Shown one piece after another: positions 1 through 11,800 of a DNA stretch of 64,000 nucleotides. Every line of letters begins with the position of its first letter. The stretch's first letter is position 1. A program made the position numbers and the translations under genes. This stretch comes from Coriobacteriaceae bacterium AM113-163 (GTDB lineage Bacteria; Actinomycetota; Coriobacteriia; Coriobacteriales; Coriobacteriaceae): NCBI GenBank assembly GCA_027673765.1, contig JAQDWB010000006.1, forward strand, positions 62,001-126,000. The letters run 5' to 3'. The notes under the pieces were generated by a model. The model searched no databases. It was not told the DNA's origin and worked only from the letters and a program-made list of their open reading frames with translations.

Positions 1-54
1 GGCGCGCTTGCCTGCGACAGCATCGCGCACCGCTTGGGTGGGGCCGATCTTTAA
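1..54 (+). CDS. 3' end of an unidentified gene (partial)
   Basis: Frame 1 is open from the window edge to a TAA at 52-54 and gives a 17-residue tail ending HRLGGADL. The product cannot be identified from this fragment. A weak hairpin at 58-73 (GCGGG, six-base loop, CCCGC) follows and could be part of its terminator. The next gene is on the same strand, so this may be the preceding gene of the same region; the structured RNA element starting near 81 separates them. Confidence 0.35.
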   Translation, partial: GALACDSIAHRLGGADL

Positions 55-80
55 CGAGCGGGGATGATCCCGCAGGTTTG

Positions 81-230
81 TGTAAGTCAGCGAAAGTGCT
101 CCAATTGAGACAAGGTGGCCTAAAAGAGGAGGGAAGCGTATGGATATACGCGACCGACGATTGAAGGCCAGATTGTCCAAATGGAGCACTTGCAGCGTCG
201 AGACGAAACGCGGTTTGGTAAAACCGCGTA
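81..230 (+). ncRNA. Structured RNA element, copy A (leader of the ABC exporter gene)
   Basis: A long imperfect helix can be drawn: 94-103 with 182-191 (10 bp), 105-107 with 178-180, 109-113 with 173-177, and 116-121 with 165-170, capped by a hairpin at 136-141/146-151. A separate 9-bp hairpin follows at 208-216/221-229. A second copy lies at 40149-40298 on the opposite strand. It keeps the unpaired blocks TAAGTCAGCGAAA, CAAGGTG, CAGATTG and TTGCAGCGTCGAG and the terminal hairpin, while the main helices change sequence and still pair. That covariation argues for RNA function. Here it sits directly upstream of an exporter gene, with the last hairpin ending next to its Shine-Dalgarno site, so a cis-regulatory role is plausible. 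I cannot assign it to a known family; the Rfam Collinsella-1 motif is one to compare. Confidence 0.6.
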
Positions 231-238
231 AGGTGACT

Positions 239-2011
239 ATGTTTAAGAGGTTTCTTTCTTACTACGAGCCCCAGATGGGGCTTTTTGTTGCTGATACTGT
301 TTGCGCTCTGGTGCTTGCCGCCATTGACCTGGCGTTCCCCATTATCCTGCGCAATTTGACCGGTGGGCTATTTACTCAGGGTCAGGCTGCCATTATGCAG
401 GCGCTCGGCATGATCGCGGTGGGCTTGGTGTTGATGTATGCCGTCCGCTGCGCCTGCCGCTACTTTGTGAGCTATTGGGGTCACGTGATGGGCGCGCGCA
501 TGGAGTCCAAGATGCGCGAGGACCTGTTCGACCAGTATGAGCGCTTCAGCTTTGCGTACTTCGACCGCAACAGCTCGGGCGACATGATGAGCCGCGTGGT
601 CAACGACCTGTTCGATATCTGCGAGGCGGCGCATCACGTGCCCGAGTGGATCATCATCTGCGGCATCGAGATTATCGGCTCGTTTGTGATCCTCTTTACC
701 ATCGCCCCGGTGCTGGCGCTCGCCATGGCCGTGGTGACGGCGGCGTTTTCGGCCATCATGTTTTGGCAGAACATGCGCATGCGCGAGGTCTTTAGCGACA
801 ACCGCAAAAAGATCAGCGGCATCAATGCGCAGCTGCAGGATTCGCTGGCGGGCATGCGCGTGGTCAAGAGCTTTGCCAATGAGGAGACCGAACGCTTCAA
901 GTTCCGCGCCTCAAACAATCGCTATCTTTCGTCCAAGGAGAACATGTATCACGCCATGGGCGTCTATACCGCGACGTATGGCCTGCTTTCGGGTGTGCTC
1001 TATGTGATCGTGGTGCTGCTGGGCGGCTGGCTGGTCGCCCAGGGGCAGCTGCAGGCGGTCGATATGGCGACCTTTGCACTCTATATTTCGCTGTTCTGCA
1101 CGCCGCTCGAGACACTCGTCAATTCGGCCGAAACGTATCAGAAGGCTATCGCCGGCTTTAAGCGTATGGACGAGGTGCTCTCGACCGCGCCGGATATCCA
1201 GGACAAGCCGGGCGCTACGGATCTGCAGGTGACTGCCGGCGCCGTGGAGTATCACGACGTGTGCTTTAACTACGAGGATGTTGAGCTGGGCGAGGGCGAT
1301 GCCGACGAGCGTCCCGTTATCGACCATATGGACCTGTCCATCAAGCCCGGGCAGACCATCGCTTTGGTTGGCCCTTCGGGCGGTGGCAAGTCCACGACCT
1401 GTTCGCTGCTGCCGCGCTTTTATGACGTGGCCGCCGGATCCATTAGCATCGACGGCCAGGACGTGCGCGATGTGACGCAGCAGAGCCTGCGTCGCGCCAT
1501 CGGCCTGGTGCAGCAGGATGTCTATCTGTTTGACGGCACGATTGGCGAGAACATCGCCTACGGCAAGCCGGGCGCTACGGCAGGAGAGATCGCCGAGGCC
1601 GCCCGTCGCGCCAACATCGATGCCTTTATCGAGTCGCTTCCACAGGGCTATGACACGGTCGTGGGCGAGCGCGGCAGCCGTCTTTCGGGCGGACAGAAAC
1701 AGCGCGTTGCCATCGCGCGTGTGTTTCTCAAGAATCCCAAAATCTTGATCTTGGACGAGGCGACGAGTGCTTTGGATAACGAGAGCGAGGAGGCGGTCCA
1801 GGAGTCGCTCGAAGAGCTGGCACGCGGCCGTACCACAATCATCATCGCCCACCGTCTCTCGACCATTAAACACGCCGATGAGATTGCGACCGTTGAGCAT
1901 GGTCGCGTTGTGGAACGTGGCACGCATGAACAGCTTCTCGCCCGTGGCGGCACCTATGCCCGTTACTATCGAATGCAGTTCGAAGGTGCGCGTGCGCACG
2001 AGCTCGACTGA
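239..2011 (+). CDS. ABC exporter, fused transmembrane and ATPase domains
   Basis: This is a half-transporter of the MsbA/LmrA multidrug and lipid exporter type that would work as a dimer in the cytoplasmic membrane. The first 320 residues or so hold the six-helix transmembrane domain. The ATPase domain has Walker A GPSGGGKST near residue 378, the signature LSGGQKQR near 482, Walker B ILILDEATS near 502 and a switch histidine in IIAHRLST. Starting at ATG 239 gives 590 residues, the usual family length, with an AGGTGA site at 231-236. The frame is also open to an ATG at 140 with a strong AGGAGGG, but that adds 33 residues encoded by the structured RNA element, and the second copy of that element lacks the AGGAGGG, so I prefer 239. 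Substrate unknown. Confidence 0.9.
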   Translation: MFKRFLSYYEPQMGLFVADTVCALVLAAIDLAFPIILRNLTGGLFTQGQAAIMQALGMIAVGLVLMYAVRCACRYFVSYWGHVMGARMESKMREDLFDQYERFSFAYFDRNSSGDMMSRVVNDLFDICEAAHHVPEWIIICGIEIIGSFVILFTIAPVLALAMAVVTAAFSAIMFWQNMRMREVFSDNRKKISGINAQLQDSLAGMRVVKSFANEETERFKFRASNNRYLSSKENMYHAMGVYTATYGLLSGVLYVIVVLLGGWLVAQGQLQAVDMATFALYISLFCTPLETLVNSAETYQKAIAGFKRMDEVLSTAPDIQDKPGATDLQVTAGAVEYHDVCFNYEDVELGEGDADERPVIDHMDLSIKPGQTIALVGPSGGGKSTTCSLLPRFYDVAAGSISIDGQDVRDVTQQSLRRAIGLVQQDVYLFDGTIGENIAYGKPGATAGEIAEAARRANIDAFIESLPQGYDTVVGERGSRLSGGQKQRVAIARVFLKNPKILILDEATSALDNESEEAVQESLEELARGRTTIIIAHRLSTIKHADEIATVEHGRVVERGTHEQLLARGGTYARYYRMQFEGARAHELD

Positions 2012-2030
2012 TTGATATGACAGGAAGTTT

Positions 2031-2996
2031 ATGGCTGACAAGAACCCTTTGACTCCGGAAGAAGTGACGGAGTTATTCTCCGAAATCGATGCATCCGGTG
2101 TCTTGGATCCCACGCTTGCCAAAAAGCGAACCGAGCGCATGCGTGAGAAGGAGGCTGCGGCCAAGCGCGGTGACAAAGCGGCGCTAGCGCAGCTGCGCAG
2201 CGAGGACCGCGCGAGCCAGGCAAAACATATCGACCCGCTGTCCGAGGATGATCCTTCGGGTTCGCAGGTGAGTCATACCATTACGAAGACCGCGATGGCC
2301 GTGGTCATTGGTATTTTGGTGCTGATCGTGGGCATGCAGATTGGCTACGGCGTGATGCGACGCCTGAACACCGCCAACCTGTCCGAGAGCGTTTCGGTGG
2401 ATACCGTTTCGACGGCGCTGAAGGGCGGCCTTGAGTGGGGCAACGGCTTTACGCAGTTCCCGCTCGACTTTACCGTCGATGAAGCTGATGAGCGTACGGG
2501 CACGGTCGAGGTGACGGTGTTGGACACATCGTCTGCCAACGAGCTCGAGCTGCTGTCCAACGGGCAGATTCAGGCCGCTGCGCTTGCGACCAACGCGCTG
2601 CTCAACGATAAGATCGACCGCGTGGTGTATAACGTTCACGCCTATATCGACGAGGATAGCAACATTCAGCACGATTCCTTCTTTGGCATGTTTCCCGCGC
2701 GGGGTCATCAGAGCGCCATTTTGACGTTTGTGTGGACCAAGAGCTCATCCAACGCCACGAGTATCGACTGGAAGATGCGCATCGTAAGCATGGACGACAC
2801 CATTGCCGAGCGCATTCAAAAACAGGTGAACTCGGTTTCGTCGCTGATCGAGGACCCGGTGGTGAGCCAGACCAAGATTGACGAGGAAAAGGCCGAACGT
2901 GACCTGGAGCATCGTCTGCATGGCCGCGAGATTTTCCGCGGCGGCAAGCCCGATCGCTCACCGTCCGATCTGCTGGAACAGGACAAGCAAAAGTAA
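2031..2996 (+). CDS. Single-pass membrane protein of unknown function
   Basis: The gene encodes 321 residues with no family that I recognise. The first 85 residues are charged and probably cytoplasmic. One strongly hydrophobic segment follows at about residues 87-110 (AMAVVIGILVLIVGMQIGYG). The remaining 210 residues form a soluble, presumably extracytoplasmic domain with a basic tail. It starts 19 nt after the exporter stop, behind AGGAAG, so the two genes are probably cotranscribed. A strong terminator follows at 3003, so this is the last gene of that unit. A role as accessory or sensor of the exporter would be only a guess from position. Confidence 0.8.
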   Translation: MADKNPLTPEEVTELFSEIDASGVLDPTLAKKRTERMREKEAAAKRGDKAALAQLRSEDRASQAKHIDPLSEDDPSGSQVSHTITKTAMAVVIGILVLIVGMQIGYGVMRRLNTANLSESVSVDTVSTALKGGLEWGNGFTQFPLDFTVDEADERTGTVEVTVLDTSSANELELLSNGQIQAAALATNALLNDKIDRVVYNVHAYIDEDSNIQHDSFFGMFPARGHQSAILTFVWTKSSSNATSIDWKMRIVSMDDTIAERIQKQVNSVSSLIEDPVVSQTKIDEEKAERDLEHRLHGREIFRGGKPDRSPSDLLEQDKQK

Positions 2997-3002
2997 GAGG
3001 CC

Positions 3003-3043
3003 ATTATCCCGCGTGAGCCACAAGCCCACGCGGGATAATTTTT
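3003..3043 (+). terminator. Rho-independent terminator
   Basis: ATTATCCCGCGTG (3003-3015) pairs with CACGCGGGATAAT (3027-3039) and is followed by a T run. It closes the exporter/membrane-protein unit. Confidence 0.9.
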
Positions 3044-3113
3044 CTGGGACGGGGATTAAATAATCATTATGCATAGAAAGTCATAATTATCATTTCGTAA
3101 ACATTTCGATGAA

Positions 3114-3151
3114 ATTAACGCCATGAGGCATGCTTGCGGTTACAATACCGC
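3114..3151 (+). promoter_or_regulatory. Candidate carAB promoter with palindrome around the -10
   Basis: TACAAT at 3141-3146 resembles a -10 box and is framed exactly by GCGGT (3136-3140) and ACCGC (3147-3151), an inverted repeat that could be an operator. No good -35 is seen at the ideal distance (TTAACG at 3115 is 20 nt upstream). This is a weak call. Confidence 0.25.
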
Positions 3152-3171
3152 GAGGCCTAACTACACACCTT

Positions 3172-3200
3172 TAAGCCGGTCCTGTGAGACCGGGAAGGAG
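3172..3200 (+). promoter_or_regulatory. PyrR-binding RNA hairpin overlapping the carA ribosome-binding region
   Basis: CCGGTC (3176-3181) pairs with GACCGG (3187-3192), leaving the loop CTGTGA. The sequence GGTCCTGTGAGACC fits the PyrR anti-antiterminator consensus (UCCNGNGAG core). No terminator lies between it and carA. The Shine-Dalgarno AAGGAG begins only 3 nt downstream at 3195, so uridine-nucleotide-loaded PyrR would most simply block translation, as described for mycobacterial pyr mRNA. This mechanism is inferred from position. Confidence 0.7.
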
Positions 3201-3204
3201 AATT

Positions 3205-4644
3205 ATGGCGAACAACCATACCGCGGGCGCTGCCGCCCGCACCTTCGCGCCCAGCGAGCTTTGCCAGCGTATGCTGGCCAAAACCAGCAAGGGCACCTGC
3301 GGTCCCTGTATCCTGTATCTTGAGGATGGGACCATTTTTTATGGACGTGCATGCGGCGCCGAGGGCACCGCGACCGGCGAAGTCTGCTTCAACACCTCGC
3401 TCGAGGGCTACTTTGAGGTCATGACCGACCCGAGTTATGCCGGCCAAATTGTAACCATGACCTATCCGCAGATCGGCAATTACGGTATCGACGAGACCGA
3501 TGTCCAGTCGGCCTTCCCCGGCGACGCCGTGCGCCCTGCGAGCGCTCCGGCTATGCGCGGCATGATCGTTCGCGATATGTGCGCCACGCCTTCTAACTGG
3601 CGCTCGGCCGTCAGCGTGCCGGAGTACCTGCGCGCTCACGGCATCGTCGCTATCGAGGGTATCGACACCCGCGCTCTGGTGCGCCATCTGCGCGACAATG
3701 GTTCCAAGATGGGCATTATCTCGACCGAGATCTTCGACGTCGACGAGCTTGCCGAGCGCTTGTCCGCTGCGCCCACGCTGGTAGGCGAGAACCTGGTCAA
3801 GACCGTAAGTTGCCCCGCGCCTCACGAGTTTGTGGCCGCCGACCTGCCTGCCACGCATGACTTTGCGCTTGCGGCTGCCGCTCCTGCCCGTCACAAAGTG
3901 GTCGCCTACGACTGCGGTGTGAAGCGCGGTATTCTGGAGGGCCTGGTCCGTGCCGGCTGCGATCTCACCGTCGTGCCGTGGGATACGCCCGCCCAGCAGG
4001 TGCTCGACATGAATCCCGATGGCGTCTTTTTGTCCAACGGCCCCGGCGACCCCGATGCCGTGGTGGAGACCTATGAGCAGGTACAGCAGCTGATCGGCAA
4101 GGTGCCGGTCTTTGGCATTTGCCTCGGTCACCAGATGATCAGCCTGGCCTGCGGCGCCCAAATGGAAAAGCTTAAATTCGGTCACCGTGGCGGTAACCAG
4201 CCGGTTATGAATCTGGTGAGCCGTCGCGTGGAGATCACCGCGCAAAACCACGGCTTTGGCCTGCTGTTCCCCAGTCTGGGCAAACTGATTCCGGAGCTTT
4301 CCGGCGGCGAAACCGAGCATGCGGCCGACGGTGACCTGCGCGCCTGGGTGCGTCGCGGCATCGCGCCGGTCGTGATGAACGAGCGCTTTGGTCGCATTCG
4401 CCTGACACATGTGAACCTCAACGACGGCACCGCCGAGGGCATCCAGCTGCTCGACGCCCCGTGTTTCTCGGTCCAGTACCACCCCGAGGCTTCGCCTGGC
4501 CCCACCGATGCCCACTATCTCTTTACCGCCTTTACGCGACTCATGGACGGCGAGGAGAACTACCTGGACATCGACACCGCGAAGGACCGCCTCGCCGGCT
4601 GGAATTTCGCCGAGTCCGAGAACGCTGCGACCGAGGAGAACTAA
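3205..4644 (+). CDS. carA: Carbamoyl-phosphate synthase, glutaminase (small) subunit
   Basis: CarA hydrolyses glutamine and channels ammonia to CarB to make carbamoyl phosphate for pyrimidine and arginine synthesis. The N-terminal small-chain domain ([21 protein letters not shown]) is followed by a class I glutamine amidotransferase domain with NGPGDPD, the nucleophile C306 in GICLGHQ and the histidine-glutamate pair in [10 protein letters not shown]. The start at ATG 3205 follows AAGGAG; an upstream GTG at 3184 lies inside the PyrR hairpin and is rejected. At 479 residues it is about 100 longer than E. coli CarA. The extra length is an N-terminal extension of about 30 residues, roughly 35 residues inserted between AQNHGFG and THVNLNDGT, and a short C-terminal tail. 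carB follows after 1 nt. Confidence 0.95.
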   Translation: MANNHTAGAAARTFAPSELCQRMLAKTSKGTCGPCILYLEDGTIFYGRACGAEGTATGEVCFNTSLEGYFEVMTDPSYAGQIVTMTYPQIGNYGIDETDVQSAFPGDAVRPASAPAMRGMIVRDMCATPSNWRSAVSVPEYLRAHGIVAIEGIDTRALVRHLRDNGSKMGIISTEIFDVDELAERLSAAPTLVGENLVKTVSCPAPHEFVAADLPATHDFALAAAAPARHKVVAYDCGVKRGILEGLVRAGCDLTVVPWDTPAQQVLDMNPDGVFLSNGPGDPDAVVETYEQVQQLIGKVPVFGICLGHQMISLACGAQMEKLKFGHRGGNQPVMNLVSRRVEITAQNHGFGLLFPSLGKLIPELSGGETEHAADGDLRAWVRRGIAPVVMNERFGRIRLTHVNLNDGTAEGIQLLDAPCFSVQYHPEASPGPTDAHYLFTAFTRLMDGEENYLDIDTAKDRLAGWNFAESENAATEEN

Positions 4645-4645
4645 C

Positions 4646-7960
<3,315 letters not shown>

Positions 7961-7972
7961 ATTGAGCTGGCC

Positions 7973-8061
7973 GGCCGGGGCGGAGGGGGCTGAGTTTCCC
8001 CCTTCGCTCCGGCTGCAAGCAGAGTCGCTCAGTGAGAAACTCAGCCCCCTCCGCCCCGGCC
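7973..8061. repeat. Perfect 26-bp inverted repeat, 37-nt loop
   Basis: Positions 7973-7998 and 8036-8061 are perfect reverse complements (26/26), GC-rich and starting just after carB. No T run follows. It is one of many long foldback sequences in this window. Confidence 0.85.
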
Positions 8062-8134
8062 TACGGTGACTCGGTTGCACCGTGTGCTGCCGAAGGGGCT
8101 TTGCGCGATGACTAGGGCTGAATAAAAAGTGAGT

Positions 8135-8198
8135 GTGGGCAGAGCCCACGTTTTGTATGGGGTCCTCCGGTGAATTGCATTCACCGGAGGACCTTTTT
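8135..8198 (+). terminator. Two consecutive terminator hairpins
   Basis: GTGGGC-AGA-GCCCAC at 8135-8149 is followed by GTTTT. Next, 8161-8175 pairs perfectly with 8179-8193 (15 bp, 3-nt loop) and is followed by TTTTT. The second is a canonical strong terminator for the carAB unit. Confidence 0.9.
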
Positions 8199-8220
8199 GT
8201 GGCTGGCTGAGAGTGCCGCT

Positions 8221-8421
8221 GGACAGTTAGTTCAGATTTGTATTTTTGTGAGGGTGGAAAAGGCCGATTTGAGCTCAAATGAGTCGTTCTTGGCGGTCTG
8301 ATGCGACAAGGATGCGCAGTCAGGAATGAGAAAAGGGCGTTATTGGGTCTAAAACGGCTTCAAAACGATACGTTTGCACGTAAGGACCCGGCCAAAAAAT
8401 ACAAATCTGAACTAACTGTCC
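8221..8421. repeat. 201-bp inverted-repeat element (family member 1)
   Basis: The left end GGACAGTTAGTTCAGATTTG (8221-8240, arm to about 8246) is the reverse complement of the right end 8396-8421. Two more copies with nearly the same ends lie at 48147-48348 and 49675-49875, with total lengths of 201, 202 and 201 bp. Interiors are largely dissimilar in the three copies. The ends change together (TTTGTATT here, ACGTATA in the others), so pairing of the arms is kept. No target duplication is obvious. This looks like a MITE-like or foldback element. Confidence 0.8.
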
Positions 8422-8877
8422 ACCATCCTCCGTCAACCTCTCATTCCAAACCAAATCAGCCAACGTACGTCATAGCAATCTTCGGTAGGTCGCAGGGCGG
8501 CGGTCGAGCTTTTCTCTCGGGAAACTTCGCGAAGCCCAGTTCCCGAGGGAAAGGTATGGTCTGTGTAATACCAGATAAACAGTACATTTTTGCTAGATTG
8601 GTATTTGACTGAAGAACCAATTGGTATGGCTTATTAAGCCCACCTTGCCGCTGACGCTCATTTTACTGCCGCTGGTGGACTTCCGAACTTGGTTGCGCAA
8701 GTGCTCCCATATATTGATATGACCTAGTAGGTGGCTATCTGGTTACTACCAGTTGGCCCCTTGGTAACGGGTGGCCCCATTGTGCGGAATGTACCGAACA
8801 TCCCCGTTTGATACGTTTTCCCATGCTGCCGGGGGGGCGTCCTCGGCACCTCAGCATCTCGGAAGAAAGGAGACCAG
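8422..8877 (+). other. Gene-free leader upstream of the GH31 gene
   Basis: No convincing gene is seen. The stretch holds a hairpin CTCGGGAA/TTCCCGAG around 8516-8546, an inverted ATTGGT/ACCAAT pair around 8598-8622 enclosing a TTGACT (8605-8610) that could be a -35, and a hairpin around 8741-8768. The region is AT-richer than its neighbours and probably contains the promoter and a long 5' UTR for the cell-wall glycosidase. No exact -10 can be assigned. Confidence 0.4.
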
Positions 8878-11800
8878 GTGCGCAGGAATTCCATTTTTAC
8901 GAAACGGTGGGTGAAGGGAAGCGCGGTCCTCGTTGCCACTGCAGCGACGCTCGTGTTTGCCAATCCCCAGCAGGCGATTGCCACGCCACTCAAGGGCGTC
9001 GACTCGGCGACCGTGTCCCAGTCTGCCTCGAATGTCGTCGACATCGATTTCGCTGACGGCATCAAGGGCCGTATTACGTTCCTCGAGGACGGTATTTTCC
9101 GTTATAACGTCGACCCCAAGGGTGAGTTTTCCGAGTACGCCACGCCGCGCAGTAAGTCCCACACGGCTAAGATCCAGGCTCAGCCCGATACCTCGGACAC
9201 CTACAGCAAGCCGAGTGCGACGGTTGCCGACAAGGGCGACACTATCGAGATCACCGGCGGAAAGGCGACCGTGATCCTGGACAAGGCGACTGGCAAGATG
9301 AGTATCAAGTCAGGCGACCGTGTCGTGGTTTCCGAGTCCGCGTCCCTCGACCTTGATAAGAAGGGTACCGTCCAGACGCTCGCCAAGGAGAAGTCCGAGA
9401 ACTTCTTTGGCGGCGGCACCCAGAACGGACGCTTCCTGCACACCAACCAGACCATCGCCATCTCCAACACGAACAACTGGACCGATGGCGGCGTTGCCTC
9501 GCCCAACCCGTTTTATTGGACGAGTGACGGCTACGGCGTACTCCGAAACACGTTTGCAGAGGGTTCCTACGACTTCGGTTCCACGGACTCATCGACGGTC
9601 ACGACTTTGCACAGCGAGAATGAGTTCGATGCCTACTACTTCGTGGCGACCAACGAGGGCGCTTCGAACGTGGCAACCGAGATGCTGCAGGACTACTACA
9701 AGGTGACCGGTAACCCGGTACTGCTGCCCGAGTACGGGTTCTACCTTGGTCATCTTAATGCCTATAACCGTGATGGCTGGTCAACGACCTCGGGTCAAAA
9801 GAAGTGGGAGACCAAGGGCAGCAAGTCCTCGAGCGAGAAGGGCGACGTTAAGTACGAGTCTGGCATGTCGACGGGCTACAAGCTCGACGGCACACTTGCG
9901 GCCGAGACGCTCAACGGTGAGGGCCCTTCGGTTGATACCGAGAACATGAAAGCGACCGATTTCGACCGCCAGTTCTCTGCTCGGCAGGTTATCGATGACT
10001 ACGAGGACAACGACATGCCGCTCGGTTGGTTCCTGCCGAACGACGGCTACGGCGCCGGCTATGGCCAGAACGGTTACTACAAGACCGGCGGCGTCAACTC
10101 CGACGGAACGAGCTCGGCTGACCGTCTTAACGCTGTGCGTGCCAATGTCGACAACCTTAAGAAGTTCACCGAGTATGCCAACTCCAAGGGTGTGAGCACG
10201 GGCTTGTGGACCCAGTCCAACCTTGAGCCCGACAGCAACTCCGAGACCCCGTGGCACCTGCTTCGCGACTTCGACGCCGAGGTCAAGACGGGAGGCATCT
10301 CTACCCTTAAGACCGACGTCGCCTGGGTTGGATCTGGCTACTCCTTTGGTCTTAATGGCATCAAGACAGCTTATGACACGGTGACGACCGGCGCCAACAA
10401 GCGCCCCAACATCATCACGCTCGATGGCTGGGCCGGCACGCAGCGCTTTGGCGGCATTTGGACCGGCGACCAGTATGGCGGTAACTGGGAGTACATTCGC
10501 TTCCATATCCCCACGTATATCGGTCAGAGTCTTTCGGGCAACCCCAACATCGGCTCCGACATGGATGGCATCTTTGGCGGCGACCCCATCATCTCTGCGC
10601 GTGACTACCAGTGGAAGACGTTCACGCCCTCTATGCTCGACATGGACGGTTGGGGCACCTACCGCAAATCGCCCATGACGCACGGCGATCCCTACACAGG
10701 CATCTCGCGCTTCTACCTCAAGCTCAAGGCGCAGCTCATGCCCTATATCTACACGAGCGCGGCCTCGGCGGCCAACATCGACACGGGTAACGGCGATGCC
10801 GGCCTGCCCATGATCCGCGCCATGCTGCTTTCCGACAACTCCGAGTACGCCGCAAGCACTTCGACGCAGTACCAGTATATGTTCGGTGAGAACTTCTTAG
10901 TGGCACCGGTGTATCAGGATACCCAGGCAGACGAGAACGGCAACGACATTCGCAATGGGATTTACCTCCCCAACTACGGCACCGACGAGAATCCCACCAT
11001 CTGGATCGATTACTTCTCGGGTAAGCAGTATCGCGGCGGCCAGGTTCTCAACAACTACGAGGCTCCGCTTTGGAAGCTGCCGCTGTTTGTGAAGGCCAAC
11101 GCTATCGTGCCGATGTACGCCGAGAACAACAACCCCGAGGCCGTGAGCGACACCAACACCAAGGGTACCGACCGCAGCCAGCGTATCGTCGAGTTCTTCG
11201 CCACCGAGGGCGACGGCACCTTTACGCAGTACGAGGACGACGGCTCCTCCATCGAGAACAACACGACTGAGGACGATTCCTACGGTACGATCGACAATAT
11301 CTCCTACGGTGAGCATGTGAGCACCGTCTACAGCTCCAAGGCCGCAGGCGGCACCGCGACCTTTACCGCCGAAGCCTCGCAGGGTGGCTACAACGGCTAC
11401 GACTCCAATCGCACCACGACCTTCGTGGCCAACGTGTCCGCCAAGCCCACGAGCGTTGTCGCCAAGAACGGCGGATCCGCACTCAACGTGCGCGAGGTCG
11501 ACTCGCAGGAGGCCTTTGACGCCGCGACCCCCGAGGCCGGCCAGGCGGTCTACTTCTACAGCGAGACCCCCAACCTCAACCACTACGGCAGCGATGCGGA
11601 CGGCACCGAGGCCGAGCAGGGCGAGAGCTTCAACAACACCAAGATCACCACGAACCCCAAGGTCTACGTCAAGTTCGCGAAGACCGATGTTGCTGCAGCG
11701 GCGCAGACGCTTGAGCTGGGCGGTTTCGTGAACGCCGACGCCACGCTCACAGCCGATCGCCTCAACGAGAACCTCTCCGCACCCACGAACCTTGCTGCCC

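Noticed and set aside
911..2176. 421-codon open frame on the minus strand opposite the ABC exporter
   Set aside because: It lies antisense to a gene with clear ABC motifs, has His/Arg/Gly-rich composition typical of reverse-frame GC-rich coding DNA, and no ribosome site.
8301..8612. Possible 103-residue gene across element 1 and the GH31 leader
   Set aside because: It crosses the right inverted repeat of the 201-bp element, has no ribosome site and an unstructured composition.
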